Below the pieces are notes generated by a model. The model was not told the DNA's origin. It worked only from the letters and a program-made list of their open reading frames with translations, and searched no databases. Below, piece by piece: positions 23,971 to 33,998 of a stretch of DNA of 64,000 nt. Position 1 is the stretch's first letter; each line of letters begins with the position of its first letter. Made by a program: the position numbers and the translations under genes. The stretch lies in the NCBI GenBank assembly GCA_020064725.1, contig JAGTWJ010000006.1, positions 1,860,001 through 1,924,000 of the forward strand. The letters run 5' to 3'. This DNA is from Drechslerella dactyloides. Its lineage: Eukaryota > Ascomycota > Orbiliomycetes > Orbiliales > Orbiliaceae.

Positions 23971-25656
23971 CCCCGGCAGGATTCTGCGGCGGAATTATAG
24001 CTGCTTTTTTGATTTTTGTGACATTCATGCTCAGCAATTGTGGTGTTTGACACGTCTATCGCGGATGTTAGTCGAGTGCTCAAATTGAACGGACATTTGT
24101 GTCAAAATTTACATAGCCACCCGGACCGAAACATAACGGCATATAATGGAAATCTCCCAGCAAAGGGGCCTCCGAAATATGTTACTTCTCTTCTAGAGAT
24201 TTCGGGCATACCCTGAATACGGATGGCACGGAATATCGATATTCGATTTGAAGGCATTACTCTTGTCTCGCAAGCCAGACGCCTTCCTTTGCCTGCGAAT
24301 GCATCACTCGCGAGTAGCTCTTCCATTTGGTACCATGGTGTTGCACTGTGAGCTGGCATCTGACACCAAGACTAATATATTCATATTTCAGTATACAGCA
24401 CAGTCAGGTTTAAACTGCTTCAGGAAAGCCATCGAACTCGGGAATACCGCAACTTTTAGTACTCCTTTGTCTCGTAAACCAGACGCCGCCTTGTACGTCT
24501 ATCGATAACAATTACTTACTTGCATATGTTATATGATCGTAGTGCCTGAAGTACTGCAAGGAGGGCCTCGTTAAAGCTACTTTACTTCCTTACTTACTTT
24601 ACCTACTAAAAACGTCTGATGGCGAGCATACACCGAAAATATGTTGTTTGGTTTGGAAACTTCTGGAATCTTTAGAAGTAATAGATATTGTTATATTTAT
24701 AGGAATAGACAAACAGCAAAAGTATAAATAGAGAGGTAGAGGTATATGTAGAAGTATGCATACAGAGGTATATGTAGAGATGTAGAAATACATGTACTGG
24801 TATAGAGTAGATGTAGAGATGCTTTGTAGTTGGCGCCCTTATATGAGGTGGGTGGTGAGTATATATATAAAGAGTGTTGACCGCAAGGTGTCTCTATGGT
24901 GTCTCGATCCAATGCATGTGTACCCAGGTATACGGTGCGGTCAGGTTTAAGTGCTGCCGCGCAGCCTTCTAGTTATGGTTGTAGTTACGCGTGCGCTTTG
25001 TTGCTTGTTGTAGTTTCCGCGTTGTTTTCATGTGCTTGTGCCAAAATGCATTGATGGTGTGATTATAGGATTTCTCCAAATCGGAAGGCGGCTCCAGAAT
25101 CAGGCTTCACACGACGGCCATATCGTAGAAGAAAATTGAAGCCCCTGAGTACAAAGGCGTGATGCGCACGAGTTTACGGTGCCGTAAAATGCCAACCTGC
25201 AGAGTTCTGCAGCATGCCATCAAGAACTTTCGGAGACGGACGCAGCATGAACCGGAGCAACTAGTGACCAAGTCTGCAGACGGGAGAGGATAGTGGCTAC
25301 TGTGATAAAGTGTATCTATAATACCAATCTACTAATAACCTATACCAGAATGATATTCTCGAAATTTTTGCAATTTGGCGTGCATTGCGAGTGGATCCGA
25401 TCGAAATACTTACCTCAAGATTCCTACGCGAACATTTTCGCGCGCTCTCTATTAAGCTATTGCGCGGCTCCGGAAAGCCTCCAGCTCAAATCCAGAATGC
25501 CGGTTTTGCCGGCCAATGTATGACAGTCTGCCTCGCGAGATAAAATCACAGCAGCAGCGGAGATTAAGCGCGTTGAATAATTGCGATTTGGCTCGAAGTG
25601 TTTACGGACAGTCGTGCCAACTATCAACGCACGTAGAAGCTACAACACCGACATAT

Positions 25657-25700
25657 AAGAAAGAACAAGAAAGAACAAGAAAGAACAAGAAAGAACAAGA
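25657..25700. repeat. 10-bp tandem repeat, four units
   Basis: Four perfect head-to-tail copies of AAGAACAAGA, purine-only apart from one C per unit, following a partial unit. Confidence 0.9.
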
Positions 25701-26374
25701 TGTTAGAAATATATTGGAGAATCAATGCCGTTATAAGTCAGCGCAGCTCGTATGATTGTAAACAGGTACTCAGACTGTGCTACCATAAGAACTACCAGCA
25801 TAATCCCGGCGTTTCTTGCGGCATGTGACAGCTAGCTTAATGCTCCGTAGGAACGTTCGCATAAACGCATGCGCCCAACCCTTTACTTTCTTACCGCATC
25901 AGGAAAACGTTGTCTCCGTCGACGACCAAAGTGGTAAGTTCGATCAACCGAATATTCGTGCTCACATCCTAATCGTATGTTCTTGGCAGCTACATCTAGA
26001 TTTAAGCCATACTCGCTTCGTTGAATCCTGGCATCTATCTACCAGAGGACCCTTTGCTGAGCCCTGCGGATCGTAATGGAGCGTTGTTCGGAAGTTTCGG
26101 AAGTCCGGATAGGCATGTGGAGATAATTTCGCAAATGCTTGGTCTGGCTTCTATGGTTCCAAGCCACCGACACGGCTGCGGAAAAGCCGGATGTGAAATG
26201 CGTTAGGATCCGGGATGACCAGAAACGAACCCAATCCAGACTTCAGATAGATGGTTTAACTCTTATTGTCAACAATTAAGCACATGGAATCGGGCATGAT
26301 AGAACCTCACCTACGGGAAGTTATGATAGTGATTCAGTATCCGATCCGCCAAGTTCCATGATGCAAACTCGGGT

Positions 26375-26382
26375 TATAAAAG
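26375..26382 (+). promoter_or_regulatory. TATA box of the cutinase gene
   Basis: TATAAAAG 170 bp before the cutinase ATG, followed by a CT/CA-rich leader (26400-26550) typical of strongly expressed fungal secreted-enzyme genes. Confidence 0.7.
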
Positions 26383-26551
26383 AGAGCGACGCGCCCTGCA
26401 TCATCAGCTACTTTCTCTCATCATCATTCACAAAGACATTCTTTCAATAGTATTCTCAAAGCAGCCCATTCTTTACAAGCAACTTCAGTCGCTCTTTCTC
26501 ATCTACAAGAAACTAAGTTTTCTAAACTCACTTCAACAAATACTCTACAAA

Positions 26552-27299
26552 ATGAAGTTCCAACTCCTCGTCGCTACCTTCGCCGCTTTGGCTACCGCTC
26601 TCCCCACCACGATCGAGAAGCGTCAAGAAGTTGGAATCATCTCCAGCGAGTATTCCCAGCTGGGCTGTCGTCCCGTCATTTTCTTCTTCGCCAGAGGATC
26701 AGGCGAAATCGGAAACCTGGTAAGAGATATCCGCACATCCCATCCGCAATTGATATCATGCGCTCCATTTGAGCCATTGAGAAAATCTTGACTAATTTAC
26801 TTCTTAGGGTGTCGTCGTCGGACAACCCACCGGTAACGCATTGAAAACTGCCCTCGGCCCATCCAAAGTCGCGGTCGAAGGAGTCGACTACGGCGCACTT
26901 CTCGGCACCAACCTCCTCCCTGGCGGCGCCGACTTCCCTGGCATCGCAATAATGCGCAAGCTCTTCGAGGACGCCGCCAGCAAATGCCCATACTCGATCA
27001 TCGTCGCAGGTGGCTACAGCCAGGGAGCAGCTCTCGTCCACCACGCCGTCGAGAAACTCAGCCCATCGACGATGTCCAAGATCGTAGCCGTAGTCACGTA
27101 TGGAGACGCCCGCAACGTTCAGGATAACGGCCGGATTCCAAACTTCCCAACGGAGAAGTTCATGACCATTTGCAACGACGGAGATGAAGTCTGCCACGGT
27201 ACCCTCAAGGTTCTCAAGCCGCATCTCGACTACACCCGAAGAGTCCCGGAGGCTGTTACCTTCCTGGTCGAAAAAATCAAGGCTGCCGGGTTGGCTTAG
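26552..27299 (+). CDS. Secreted cutinase (carbohydrate esterase family 5), 219 aa
   Basis: Exons 26552-26719 and 26808-27299, intron with GTAAGA donor and CTAAT branch. Cutinases are extracellular serine esterases that hydrolyse plant cutin and other esters. Seen: a 17-residue signal peptide (FQLLVATFAALATALP) and a likely Kex2-type KR site near residue 23-24; LGCRPVIFFFARGSGEIGNL with the first conserved Cys and the strand before the oxyanion loop; nucleophile motif GGYSQG; CNDGDEVCHG carrying the catalytic Asp between two Cys; PHLDY with the catalytic His. Four Cys would form the two usual disulfides. Length is normal for the family. It sits on the opposite strand to the surrounding PPxY family copies. 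The substrate is not certain; some family members are acetylxylan esterases, but the overall spacing favours cutinase. Confidence 0.93.
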
Positions 27300-27742
27300 A
27301 TATATCCCACAAGCACAATCGGATAAGGCCTTAATTCTCAATGAAATGGTTTACATTTTATATTATGTTGTATATATACTTATGTTTGTCATTGCCCATC
27401 GCTGCATGACAACTTGACAATGCCCTTCCAATATTCCTTTGTATGTACATATTCTGAACCGAAATTCATTTTGTTCCGCGAAGAATTGTTATTGTTCTCT
27501 TTATCCGTTTCGATCCACCCAAAAAACGAAGGGTCCCCCTTGGGCCCTACTACCTAGGTATCTGCCGACAAAATTATTGTCCACATGAGCCTCTGCCATC
27601 CACCCAAAAGAAAAAGATGCCCCTGGGCTTCTACTATGTATACCGACAAAGGAAGTTGCCCACGTGAGCCCCTGCTCAATCATCCTTGCCTTTGCTACGC
27701 TGCCGGGCGTGCCCTTTACTACGGGTCGCACTACTTGAGGAT
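27300..27742. repeat. Degenerate GC-rich minisatellite 3' of copy C
   Basis: At about 27525-27690 the sequence carries three diverged units of the type C-rich core (GGGTCCCCCTTGGGCCCTAC, ATGCCCCTGGGCTTCTAC, TTGCCCACGTGAGCCCCTG) followed by CCGACAAA-like spacers. The same core and spacer logic is seen in the much longer array 3' of copy E at 29.6-30.3 kb. Confidence 0.6.
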
Positions 27743-28569
27743 TCAGCGACGCCTGCGTCCTGGTCCTCGGTTGGTGGTGACGAGAAATGGCGTTGGCGGC
27801 GGCGGGACAGTCACCAGTCCTTCTTCCAGATCGACAGACCCAGCATTCCTGTCTGCTGGTCCGCGGATCATATGACCACATTCTATTAGTATATTGGCTA
27901 TACAATGTAGTATTATGATGAGACACCGCCTGATAGCTATATATCAGTTAGTACTCCTCCAATCACTCCAGAATCTCGCCTCAGGGAGATCAAGAACCTC
28001 TTACAGAAGAACAGACGCCACCATGGCCAAATGAGCATGAAGATGAATACCATCGCCATCTCGATGCGAAAGAGCTCTCGTTTCACAGCTGGATCGTCCT
28101 CATTGCTGGTCCACCACCAAGTCGGCAGAAAGAGATAGGCAGCGGCAGTAAACGTGTGCAGAAGTCGAAGGAACAACAGAACATTGGCCCAACAGATGCC
28201 GAGGTTGGCACGGATGCGCTCTCGCCTTGAGGGTCGTGGGAGGGTGGGTTGACGAAACGACGATACAGCAGCGATTGCAACGGCAGGTCGGGAGGCGGCA
28301 GAAGCGGCAGAAGAGGGAAGATCAGCAGCGGTAGGACGGCGGGAGTAGGTGGGCGGATCATCGGACCGGACCACTGGAAGGGAGATACCACCAGAGGTGT
28401 CTGCAGAGGATCCGAGAATGGGCGAAGAGGCGGAGATCGTGGGAGCTGGATAAGAATGAATAGCAGAACAGGGGCGAAGAGACGAGGTGATGGACAGAGA
28501 GGGCTCGGAGTAGGGGGGAGGGGTTTCTTTTATAACCTCTTTCGAAGAGGATCTAGATGTTGGTGACAT
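27743..28569 (-). CDS. Copy C: PPxY two-helix membrane protein, about 252 aa, apparently intact
   Basis: Exons 28569-28005 and 27936-27743, joined by a 68-nt phase-1 intron (GTAAGA donor, TACTAAC branch). I chose the Met at 28569 because the N-terminus then aligns with copies D and E; five upstream codons with another Met (28584) are possible. Order: two PPxY motifs (PPPY 17-20, PPTY 72-75), the kind bound by WW domains of Nedd4/Rsp5 ubiquitin ligases; Ser/Ala-rich linker; basic helix ending in LGICWANVLLF; hydrophobic helix (about 128-148) with WWW after it; a DDPAV loop; second hydrophobic helix (about 170-188); basic cytosolic-type tail with DLEEG and a polybasic end (GRRRR). I do not know this family. 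It is likely an integral membrane protein, and a role as a ubiquitin-ligase adaptor is inference from PPxY only. Confidence 0.7.
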
Positions 28570-29089
28570 TATGAACAATATCAATATTGTATACTATGGT
28601 CAGTTTGATTGGTGGGTAGACAGCAGACGAGGCCCGACAAGATATGCTGATGATTGAATTCTATCAAGAAGCGTGGATGGGAGCGACGTAGATTTACAGA
28701 GGATTCAATAGGGGAGAGCTTCATCAACGACATCGCCCCTCGGCCTTTTACATAAGCTCAGTTCTTATCGATAAACTCTGCACTGCAGGGGTTGTTCCTG
28801 ATTTTTACAAACGATCGAGAAGATGAAGACCTATTCCTCTATTTACCCCTTAAAGCAGTGTAATAGAGTTCATATATGGAACTTAAATTACTCACGATAC
28901 GTGACCAAATATTTCCAGCCAAAACCTTACCGATAAACTTTGCGTAACCACATTATCATTACCTTGGGGGTGCCCAACTCCTATGTTCTACTCTGCTATA
29001 TTACGGGTGTTTCCAGAGTTAATCTACTGTACACGGAACATCATTGCCAAGCTTCACTCTATCCACACGATTGAGTTGTGAATGTTGCA
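28570..29089. other. Upstream region of copy C
   Basis: Shares runs with the upstream region of copy E: a GACGT-GAT-TACAGAGGAT string at about 28690 and 31195, and CTCAGTTCTTATCGATAA at about 28757 and 31263. This shows that the duplicated unit includes the promoter. 28800-28950 also matches 31930-32110. Confidence 0.6.
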
Positions 29090-29420
29090 ATTTTGACCAA
29101 TCACCATGTGGCATGCGACAGGCTCGTAGATGCACATATCCAAGTGTCCAGGACGAAGACCATCGCTCTAACAATGCCAAGTTTATGGCAGCTGGATTGC
29201 CCTCAATGCGAGAACCTCGTTAGAGGGTCAGAATGATGTAGGCAGCGGCACCCAGCACGTTTACGGGTCAATGAACGTCATGAACATCAGAACATTGCAT
29301 TGGATGAGCTGAGCAGAGGCCAAGGCCGGCAAGGATATATGCAGCCTTACAGGCCTCGCGGCTCGTGGGAGGGCGCAACGTAGTATTAGGGGCGCCTACT
29401 TCGAGCAAGACAAGCAATTC
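29090..29420 (-). pseudogene. Relic of a further PPxY-family copy
   Basis: On the plus strand, 29241-29380 lines up with 28130-28245 inside copy C: AGGCAGCGGCA, then CGT-G, CAGAACATTG, a gene-specific block and GGCTCGTGGGAGGG near the end. No frame survives. The segment before it (about 29050-29130) also matches 33285-33380, upstream of copy D. It is a deeply decayed duplicate. Confidence 0.5.
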
Positions 29421-29599
29421 CATGGGTCCATAATTTGATGACGGCCAGCCCGAATCATAACTCTACTGAAGGAACGAAACCATCTCAAGTTGCGATAGAT
29501 ATCATCCAGATTTACAATCATGCAAAACGAGAGAAAGACTGTCATTCAAATCTATCGATGCTAACAGGTGATGCGCGCACACGTCTCCGATGCTTCTTC

Positions 29600-30285
29600 T
29601 CGGTCATCTTGCGCGCGCCCACTCGGGCCTCCATATCAATCAACAAGAAAACGCCACTCGATCCTGCGCCATCTACCCCGAAATACAAAGGTGTGCCCCC
29701 CTGGGCCCCTACATATGCCGTTGATACAGGGTGTGCCCCCCCGGGCCCCTATCGTTGCCGTTGACAGAAGAAGGTTGTGCCCCCCCGGGCGACTACTGAT
29801 CCGTCGTTGAAGGAGACAAAGGTGTGCCCCCCCGGGCTCCTACCACGCGTCGTTGAGGGAGACAGAGGTTGTGCCCCCCCGGGCGACTACGCTGCCGTTG
29901 ACGCAAGAAGATTGTGCCCCCCCAGGCGACTACTAATCCATCATTGAGGGAGACAAAAGGTGTGCCCCCCCGGGCGACTACTCTGCCGTTGACGCAAGAA
30001 GGTTGCGCCCCCCCGGGCGACTACCACGCGTCGTTGAGGGAGACAAAGGTTGTGCCCCCCCGGGCGACTACCACGCATCGTTGAAGGAGGCAAAGGTGTG
30101 CCCCCCCGGGCGACTACTGATCCGTCGTTGAAGGAGGCAAGGGTGTGCCCCCCCGGGCGACTACATCTGCCGTCGAAAAAAAAAAAACTTTGCCCACTCG
30201 GGCCTCAATTCGAATTCTCGATCAAGAAGAAAAAAAAGCCATTCCCGGAACAAAAAGGTGTGCCCCCCTGGGCCCTACGTACGCC
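29600..30285. repeat. GC-rich minisatellite, about 13 units of 40-50 bp, 3' of copy E
   Basis: Each unit has a core GTGCCCCCCCGGGCGACTAC (7 C then GGG) followed by one of two alternating spacers: CATCGTTGAGGGAGACAAAG-like or TGCCGTTGACGCAAGAAG-like. Clean units begin near 29691, 29729, 29774, 29821, 29868, 29912, 29959, 30001, 30048, 30095 and 30142. Degenerate units flank them, at about 29610 (CCACTCGGGCCTC) and at 30188 and 30255. The array ends about 6 bp from the stop codon of copy E. Spacer length and sequence vary too much for a CRISPR array. Confidence 0.85.
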
Positions 30286-30290
30286 GTCAT

Positions 30291-31074
30291 CTAGTCTTTT
30301 TTTCGGATGTCCTTGCTCCTTTGTCGCGCATGTCCCTTTCCCTTTCCGCGAGCCGTGCTGCTTGATTCGGCAATGTCCTCGCCCCCAGTCGTCGGTGGTG
30401 GTGGAGATGGTGGAGATGGCGGAGATGGCGGAGATGGCAGAGAGGGTGGTGATGCTGGCCGAGGCGGCAGGACTACAACACCTTGCTCTAGATCGTCCTC
30501 TGATGGTGCGCCACGCAAAACGTGTGCCATCTGGGTGAGTACGTTTGCGGCCGATCGCCGGGCCCTCCCAAGACTCGCATACACATCTATATATCAGTTA
30601 GTACTTCTCTAATCCATAACAAGACTCATTAGAGATTAAAAGGTCCTTACTCGTCAGAAACGGCCACCACAGGATGATGAACACCAGCAGCATTGAGATT
30701 GCCACAATTATGAGGTTTTTCAAAACAGCAGGATCGCTCCCAAAGGGGGTTCCCCATCGCATCGTTATGAAGATAAAGCTGGCGGAGCTCAGGATATAAG
30801 CAATCTTAAGGAACAAGAAGAAGTTTTCCCAGCAAATGCCCAGGCGGGCGAGGACGCGTCGGAACATTTCGGGGAGAGTCGGCGAGCGAGTAGTAGGACG
30901 ACGGAGGCGACTGAGGGCTTGACGGTACGCGGCGTGATGATGAGGGAGACGCGGCGGCGGTTGAAGTTGAGGGGGCGGACAGGAGTGAGGAGCAGAGAGG
31001 GAAGGCGAGGGCGGAGAGTACGGCGGAGGGGGCCCCCTTATACCCTCCGTCGACAGCGCAGACGTTGCCGGCAT
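30291..31074 (-). CDS. Copy E: PPxY two-helix membrane protein, 239 aa, intact
   Basis: Exons 31074-30651 and 30586-30291, joined by a 64-nt phase-1 intron with GTAAGG donor and TACTAACTGATATATAG end. Order: PPPPY at residues 15-19; Pro/His-rich linker; basic segment ending in LGICWENFF (from about 78); hydrophobic helix 84-106; GSDPAV loop; hydrophobic helix 118-137 ending WWPF; second-exon basic region (LGRARRSAAN), an acidic EDDLEQG motif, a perfect-repeat Pro-Ser-Pro tract, and a Lys/Arg-rich end (GKGKGH, KDIRKKD). It is homologous to copy C along the whole length. The 18-bp DNA repeat behind the Pro tract (CCATCTCCGCCATCTCCG type) looks unstable. Family unknown. PPxY suggests a WW-domain partner such as an Rsp5-type ligase, which is inference. 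Confidence 0.75.
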
Positions 31075-32317
31075 TATGCGGGATATCGCGAGGTGTGATC
31101 GGTCGTGGGCGTCGTGGAGATGGCGGGCGACGTCGGTCGATGCTGAATTAAGGAGCGTGGGTGGGGGGTGAAGGAGTGTGGAGGCGCGAAAGCGCGACGT
31201 GGATGTACAGAGGATGAAAAGGAAGGTCGGTTTTCCCAGCGACGTCGGCTTTTTATAACAAACTCAGTTCTTATCGATAACACTGCTGGCGGCGGGGCAG
31301 TCTCGAGGCGGGCGCCGCAGAACGCTGACGCTGATGCTGCCGGGCGCTGCCGGGCGCTGCCAGGCGCTGCAGGGTCACGCTTGGAGCCCTCCCCAGGCAA
31401 GCACTCACGCCCGATTCCGACTTCCCCTGTTGCCTCGACACGATCGTGGCGGGCAGTCCAGCCCTCGAGAAGAGCTTTGATGTCGACAGCCGTTGAGTCG
31501 TAGACACTACATTCCCGCAGGCGCTGCTAGGGACGCAGCCGAGACTACGGAACACCTCCCCATCTCGCCCCGGGTGCATCGTCATCACGGTTTCCCCAAA
31601 GTCTCCGATATCCAATTCCGAGAGCGCTAATCGGAATCTTACAAGCGTAAATACAACATCCTATCTATATCAACACACAACGGCATCTAGTTTTGACTTG
31701 TCGAGCGAATCCACGAGCCAAACTGCCCGAATCCAACTCGTAATAGCATCTATTTGCACGAATCCAGGTCATCTCGGTCAGGATGTACCTTGATCGATGC
31801 GTGATAGTCGCGGGGAACAAAATCTAAATCAAACAGCTCATGCCCAGAAATGCCTACATACTACATGCTATCCGGTAGAAGGTCGCCGTCAGGGAGCCCT
31901 GTAAGGCAGCTGGCGCTGACGAGCGTTTGTGCACTATTCCTACGAATGATAGAGAAGATGGATATCCAGCTCTTCATATCACCGCTTACTCTTACACCAG
32001 TGCAATAGAGTTCATGGCGTGCGATCAAGCGATAATACGACATCAAACTTTTCAAGCCAAACCTTATGCAGAAACTTTGCACAGTTCACCATTTTGTAAG
32101 AGCTTCTTATACCAATAGCATCGATATTTATCTATGTTCTACTATATACAGGCTTTTCCAGAACCAACATCAACCTACACGGAACATCTTCATATTCGAT
32201 GCCTGTGTTGGCAACCTCCATTGCATTCTCTCTGCTAGCGCACCGTCGGGTTGGTGGCGGCGTTGTCGTTACAATCGCTCGTTCCAAGCCGACGGACTGG
32301 GTGGCACCGTCTGACGG
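31075..32317. other. Upstream region of copy E and duplicated flank
   Basis: 31260-31500 is GC-rich, with a three-to-four-unit 10-bp repeat GCTGCCGGGC at about 31336-31373. 31930-32110 matches 28800-28950 (strings AGAGTTCAT, CCAAACCTTA, AACTTTGC), so an upstream segment was duplicated with the family. No gene is seen. Confidence 0.55.
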
Positions 32318-33176
32318 TCAGATCCACCTGTCGAGGGTCTGGAGGCAATGGTTGATCGAGCGTCGTGTTCCAGCTAAGCGTTCACTCGTTCCTATAGATC
32401 AGTTAGTACTTTTCGAGTCCATAATAAGGCTCATAGAGATTGAGAGCCTCTTACGCGAGAAAAGCGGCCACCATATTAAGACAATTAATATGATAATGGC
32501 GAGAACCATCGTGAAGGGGTCCATAGCACCGCTAGTGGATCACCTCAGAAGGGGGCCACCGCCTCTCCCGCGAAAGATAGAGAAACGCCGACAAACCTTC
32601 AATCAGCCTGCACAAAGCCTCCGATTTCCTCGCAAGCTGTCTGGAAGCTTCCAGCCAGCAGCGGCTTAACCAACAACCTGATCTTGAGAGGACTCTTTCC
32701 CGTCATCGATTGCACCGACAGTCTGTTCTCGTCTTTCAGCGTTTGCATGGTGTCGACACCCTCATCGGTCTCGCGCAAGGAACCTGTTCCTAGCAATGCT
32801 TTGAAATGTTGGAACTCCAGTACAAACATTGTTGCCTTGGCGGGCACCTTGCGAATCCTGAGACCTTGGTTTCCGAACTCGAGCTTGGTTTGTGGTGCAT
32901 CCCTCGTTGGTAGAAGACGATAGCCGAAACGATGATGGCGAATAGTGAGATCGCCAGGCGACCATCAGCTGGATGATGAATGACTTGATGGTAGAGACAT
33001 TGCAGGGTAGAGGTAGTCTCGAGGCCAGACGTAATTGTCTGCTGGCCCCGAGACTGGAGCCGAGGATGAAGAGCAGAACATGGGTGAAGTGAAGAGAAGA
33101 TGGAGAGAATGGGCTCAGAGCAGGGAGGAGGGGGGGCTTTTATACCCTCCCTCGACGGTCCAAACGCCGGCGGCAT
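32318..33176 (-). pseudogene. Copy D of the PPxY two-helix membrane protein family, broken
   Basis: The N-terminus (from 33176) aligns with C and E (EGIKAPPPPCSEP; the PPxY Tyr is replaced by Cys). The middle is scrambled over several frames, with a relic of the DPAV loop readable only in a shifted frame. The second helix and its end survive (MVLAIIILIVLIWWPLFS), followed by the conserved 63-nt intron 32454-32392 (GTAAGA donor, TACTAAC branch) and a shortened last exon (32391-32318) with GTRRSINHCLQTL and an early stop, missing the acidic and Pro-rich tail. Multiple lesions make this a pseudogene. Confidence 0.65.
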
Positions 33177-33998
33177 TATGGAATATATTGTATGCGCTAC
33201 GACGGGTCTCTCTGCTGCGAGACCAGGTCTTTCCAGAATTAACTACAAAGGAAACTCTTCAGATTCGACGGCTGTGTTGCAAGCTTCACTCTAAGTTATC
33301 GGCATCTTTGAGTTGCGAATGTTGCAATCTTGATCAATCACCATGGGGCACTGCGATTGGCCGGTGTAGATATCCGAATTTTCTCAGAAGCGGTCTAGCT
33401 TGCCAATGCAATCGCACTATCGACCAATCGTAGACTTAACCGTTCGCAATTGGTCAATAGCCCTTCCATGCGTCGAGACAACACCTTTCGCTGTTGTCTA
33501 TCTGCCCGCGCTCTGCGCCGACAACCGCTCGTCTACTACAGTATGATTCGAGTCTGTTCGAGCAAGAATGCGTCAACTCTGCAGTATAGTTCACGTCGAT
33601 GCATGCGTCTATCTCCACCATCACGGTCCCTGCTATCGCTGCGATATGGGACATCCTATTCGCAATATCTCAATACGTATTGACGGCAATTTGTACTGAA
33701 GGCAATTTATATATTTCATATCTGTCGGTTCTTCCAGTTAGTCTGGCCGGATGATGTCAAGAACCGCCATATAATTATCTAAGGTACGGTTCATGTAACC
33801 CGCACATACGAGCACGATTGAAACAAGATGGCTGACAGTACGGATAGTTATACTAGCTAATCCAAGAGTTACCAATTGTTGATATAACTCTGGTCAAGCT
33901 AGCTTGATTGATAATTGAAGTCTCCCGGCATCGCGATATAAATATCCCACGACTCCGCGGACACAACCTGTAAAACTACATCATATCCGCACAATCCG
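33177..33998. other. Duplicated flank of copy D and promoter of the secreted-protein gene
   Basis: 33190-33380 matches sequence near 28990-29140 (CAAGCTTCACTCTA, GAGTTG-GAATGTTGCAAT, GAT-AATCACCATG). ATATAAATATCC at 33934-33945 is a TATA-like element 55 bp before the next start codon. Confidence 0.6.

Larger units (their letters stand above)
23971..26551. other. Gene-poor stretch with simple repeats; cutinase promoter at right
   Basis: Two short related segments (around 24262 and 24468, both containing the string CCAGACGCC after a TTGTCTCG run) suggest an old duplication. 24700-24830 has a degenerate GTATATGTAGA-type repeat. 25657-25700 is a perfect 10-bp tandem repeat. No gene is recognised. 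Confidence 0.55.

Noticed and set aside
29600..30285. Possible CRISPR array
   Set aside because: Eukaryotic context; spacers are of two recurring types and not unique, unit length varies, and the core is a C-run minisatellite.
30050..30538. Plus-strand frame with repeated CPPG / PPRA words
   Set aside because: It is the minisatellite translated and then the antisense of copy E exon 2.
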